Part shown: positions 61,320 to 64,000 of the stretch, piece by piece
Layout of the letters: each line of letters starts with the position of its first letter
How positions within the stretch are numbered: position 1 is the first letter of the stretch
Assembly: GCA_014529385.2 (NCBI GenBank)
Contig: CM043943.1
Coordinates: 101,369,855-101,433,854 of the forward strand
Origin: Adiantum capillus-veneris
Taxonomy: Eukaryota; Streptophyta; Polypodiopsida; Polypodiales; Pteridaceae
DNA: 64,000 bases
Direction: 5' to 3'
Translations under genes and position numbers: made by a program
The notes under the pieces: model-generated
Databases searched by the model: none
Seen by the model: the letters and a program-made list of their open reading frames with translations, nothing else
What the model was told of the DNA's origin: nothing

Positions 61320-62442
61320 TGTGAGCGGGATGAAAACACACACAGCGCCTCTATATCGACCTGACACACACTCTTGGGAAGATACACACACACACTATGG
61401 TGCACCACTCGGCATACACAACACACCCGGCCGAGACACGACACACACCGATGGAGTGAGAGGAGAGAGACTATCCACTTATCCACTCCACACAGAGACA
61501 CACACATACACACACACCCAAAAAACTCAGCTCAAAAGAGGAGCACTTCTGATGTGTAGATACAAATGAGCTTGGGCCAACACCAATGGGGCAAACAGCT
61601 CATACAATATGGGTAAAATATGCCAGATACAATCACAAATTGGAGAAGAAGCTTCATTAATAGGAGAAACTTACACAGCCAAAACAATAGAAAAAAAATG
61701 AGTAATTTGTCAAAACGGACAGTGCCATTGCGTCTGGAACGGCCCAAAACCCCAGTCTACAATGTCAAAGTGCTCAAATCCGACCTGGGATGAGCAGTTG
61801 TGGCCAAAACAAGCTCCAAAATGAGCAAAAAACACACATGCGGCTGTTTTTTCTGGTTTTATATCTGTTTTTTCAATTCCCACACTTAGCTTTATCACTT
61901 GGGCACCCTTGGCCTTTTAGATGACCTCAAACGGACCCCGAACAGGCCAAAAACTGACCTCGCAGTGCATAGTTGTCACCTTTTTGCATCATTCGGATAC
62001 TTGGCACTCATTTCTTTTCAACAATGCGTCTCGCAACCACGTGAAGTGGCCCCAAAAATTGATCCTAATGATGACCTTTCTGCATAACTCTCACAAGAAG
62101 ACACCCACGTTGTGTCCGTCCTCATCCGCGTGCAAATATTGACCCCGTTCGCCCTCCTGACGCCACTAGATGCCATCTGACGCACCTGCTTACCTCATGT
62201 CGTCGGCCCGCGGATAGCTTCCTGGAGAATTTTTACGCACTATAAACTCCTCATTATTGTAGAAAAAACACACTAGTACTGGTGATAGTGAAAATCGATG
62301 CACTAGGTACATGCTGTCCTACCTGTACACATGTGGGCCCCACATAACCACCTGGCTCTGGAGAATGGGCAATTCTTTATTTGATGCACCATGCATGTGT
62401 GTGTACATATGCGCAATCTCTTGCTCCAAAAAACTCCTGACA
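61320..62442 (-). repeat. Element E LTR copy 4 (terminal, 5' LTR)
   Basis: Ends at 62442 (CTCCTGACA), where the right flank ACGT of insertion D begins. About 20 bp shorter than the others owing to a deletion near 61846 (the TTCCTCCTCTC stretch is missing). Confidence 0.9.
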
Positions 62443-62636
62443 ACGTCTATGTACAAAAACAGCAAAACTATGCACCCCGCACGACTGGCCCGCATGCGCA
62501 GAGACAGCTGGCACACACCGCCTTTGTACACTTTGTACAAGCATGATTTATTTACATATAAGGGACCCAAAAGAATTAAAAAACCCTTTCCATAGTCCTT
62601 CGGGTGGCTTGCATCATTCCGTAAAAACACGTCACA
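62443..62636. other. Right arm of insertion D
   Basis: Non-coding. It includes ACTTTGTACA direct words at 62526-62540 and ends CGTCACA before ACGT and element A. Confidence 0.5.
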
Positions 62637-63118
62637 ACGTTTAAGCAAGCTCTCAGCTCAGCTCCAATATTGAAAGCACCAGATTGGAATAAGATATTCC
62701 ACGTACATGTAGATGCTTCCAATTTTGCTATCAGGCTCAACCACGAGATGGAAAAATTTACTTTCCTATTTCTTATGCTAGCCGACAATTGAATATGGCA
62801 GAAAAGAACTACACCACCACCGAAAGGAAATGATTAAGAATGATCTATGCGGTTCAAAAGTATAGACATTACCTATTAGCCAACAAGTTTGTGCTCTTTG
62901 TAGACCACCAAGATTTGTTGTACTTGGTCAACAAGCCATGCAGCATAGGAAGAATAGTGAGATGGTTCATCATTCTTCTGGAATTTGATTTCACTGTGGT
63001 TGTAAAAAAGGTCACTATACAGCAACGAGCAAATCCTTTGTCAAGGATTGTTTTAGGAGAATCACCTAAAGGGTACACAATGATCTACCAGATGCCTATT
63101 TGTTCTCCGTGGAAATAA
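62637..63118 (+). pseudogene. Element A RNase H
   Basis: The frame picks up exactly after the ACGT duplicate of insertion D (QALSSAPILKAPDW at about 62646-62690). Fragments with frameshifts read HVDASNFAIRLN, where families usually have G-x-x-L, and at 62840-63118 YAVQKYRHYLLANKFVLFVD, RIVRWFIILLEFDFTVV and ANPLSRI (the N-x-A-D-x-L-S-R end). Stops near 62700 and 62834. Confidence 0.82.
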
Positions 63119-64000
63119 AACCTCGATGGTCGGAAAGCATTGTGTCATTGATGACAATAGCTCAAATAGATTCACAAATACCACTTTCTATTACGATCGG
63201 ACTAATCGAGCAATCGGCTATGTATCAACTACTAGCTGGTAGGCTATACAAAAGAGATCGAGACGGAATATTGCTCTTATGAATTAATTGTGAATAAAAA
63301 CAATGGTACCTAAGTGAAGCACATGTTACCATAGTAGGACTTCACTTCGCGGAAGACCAAACTATGCAACGAGTCTTGAGACTTGGAGTATTTTGGCCGA
63401 CTATGAGGAGTATGTTCAATCTTTTGTAAAGGATTGTCCTCAATGTCAAAAACAAACACCCATACCTCATCTAACATTGTTTCAAATGTCACATGTTCCT
63501 AAGTGGAGTAACTATCTATTTACTTACTTATCAAGCCAAAAATTTCCTGAGGATATGAGTAAACACCGTTGAAGAGCAATTGAAACTGAAGCAAGAGACT
63601 ATGCTCTTCTTGGGAACCAATTGTATCGAAGAGGTAAAGATCAACATTTACGTCTTTGCGCAAATAAAGATGAGTAGATTCCAATTATAGAACAATCACA
63701 TGCAGGATTAGCTGGAGGTCACTTTTCTAGTGAGACCACCGCATATGGTGGCCAACACTTTTTGTAGACGCTAAAGAATATGTTCGAAGGTGTGATGCTT
63801 GTCAATGAGCAAAAATGCTAACATGCATAGATAGCATGCCCTTAAGACCAATGATGGGGGCTAGAGCTTTCGCAAAATGGGGTATAGATTTTGTTGGGCC
63901 AATAGATCCACCTGCTTATAGAATCCAAGCTCAATATATCATTGTAGCTACGGACGATTTGACCAACTGTACAGAGGCTAAAGCAACTCAAAAGAATGAT
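63119..64000 (+). pseudogene. Element A integrase N-terminal half, runs off the window
   Basis: A linker (63119-63540) is followed by YALLGNQLYRRGKDQHLRLC (about 63602-63661), the zinc-finger region (HAGLAGGHF, about 63700-63727, then RRCDACQ at about 63789) and the start of the core WGIDFVGPIDPP (about 63880), IIVATDDLTNCTEAKAT (about 63939-63989). The first catalytic Asp is in ATDDLTN. At least four stops. The second half of the core and the 3' LTR lie beyond 64000. Confidence 0.8.

Larger units (their letters stand above)
50247..62442 (-). mobile_element. Element E: tandem array of a gag-only (TR-GAG-like) LTR retrotransposon, 4 LTRs and 3 internal regions
   Basis: LTRs at 50247-51391, 53934-55075, 57630-58772 and 61320-62442 alternate with internal regions 51392-53933, 55076-57629 and 58773-61319, a period of 3687-3696 bp. 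The LTR reads TGTCA...CTCACA on the minus strand. Each internal region has a PBS-like site, gag, a second ORF and a PPT-like tract, but no protease, RT or integrase. The array is flanked by ACGT at both ends (50243-50246 and 62443-62446). It depends on enzymes from elsewhere. Units are about 95 percent or more alike by eye. Confidence 0.93.
49409..62636. mobile_element. Insertion D: about 1 kb LTR-like element carrying the element E array
   Basis: Starts TGTGAAGGATTG and ends CGTCACA, flanked by ACGT on both sides (49405-49408 and 62637-62640). Removing it and one ACGT rejoins element A's RT/RNase H reading frame exactly. Without E its body is about 1.03 kb (49409-50246 plus 62447-62636) with no coding potential, so it may be a solo LTR or other small TG...CA element. 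Its family is not recognised. Confidence 0.7.
24325..64000 (+). mobile_element. Element A: Ty3/gypsy (Tat/Athila-like) retrotransposon, interrupted twice, running off the window
   Basis: Pieces in order: 5' LTR 24325-25246, tRNA-Asp-type PBS at 25249, long leader, gag 27287-29510, [insertion B], protease 46873-47400, RT 48468-49408, [insertion D/E], RNase H 62637-63120, integrase 63300-64000. The 3' LTR lies outside. The Asp PBS, long leader and absence of a chromodomain so far fit the non-chromoviral Tat/Athila branch (established for that branch; assignment inferred). The reading resumes exactly at the insertion edge of D, which proves the pieces belong together. Multiple stops and a mutated RT active site make it inactive. 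Confidence 0.8.

Overview
The window looks like repeat-rich nuclear DNA from a land plant with a large genome. It holds plant-type Ty3/gypsy LTR retrotransposons (one primed by tRNA-Asp, one a chromovirus primed by initiator tRNA-Met), a CACTA (En/Spm) transposon, a LINE relic, a Mutator-like relic, spliced genes and long GA/TA microsatellites. No prokaryotic operon, rRNA, tRNA or CRISPR was seen. The species cannot be fixed by eye. All homology calls are from motif reading, without database searches.

1-17.7 kb: old, single-copy-like sequence. It contains a decayed minus-strand protein gene (1-1655), a LINE relic (+, 2677-4909), a Mutator-like (MULE/SWIM) transposase relic (-, 6299-9605) and, divergently oriented, a multi-exon gene (+, about 10541-14540). 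The exons of that gene read first as a ParB/sulfiredoxin-type domain and last as a beta-class (permuted) amino-DNA-methyltransferase domain. ParB plus N4/N6-methyltransferase is a prokaryotic and phage architecture, so this is the most unusual item in the window. It carries stops and frameshifts and may be a pseudogene.

17.7-24.3 kb: a minus-strand, incomplete LTR element with a 3' LTR, polypurine tract, a long unrecognised ORF with coiled coil, and a leader with a 22-nt palindrome repeated about every 290 bp.

24.3-64 kb: one plus-strand tRNA-Asp-primed Ty3/gypsy element (element A, Tat/Athila-like) starts at 24325 and runs off the window. It has been broken twice. Element B, a chromovirus with 3.2 kb LTRs, lies at 29511-46275 and itself carries a CACTA transposon (element C, 38204-44161) in its 3' LTR. 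A second insertion, D (49409-62636), carries element E, a tandem array of four LTRs and three internal regions of a gag-only (TR-GAG-like) retrotransposon. The remaining pieces of A (gag, protease, RT, then RNase H and integrase) resume exactly at the insertion edges.

Nearly all coding regions are damaged. The best preserved are the gag ORFs in E units 1 and 3, ORF2 in E unit 1, the CACTA transposase exons and a 171-aa ORF in B. The nesting gives a relative order of events: A, then B and D, then C (in B) and E (in D), with E amplified in place.
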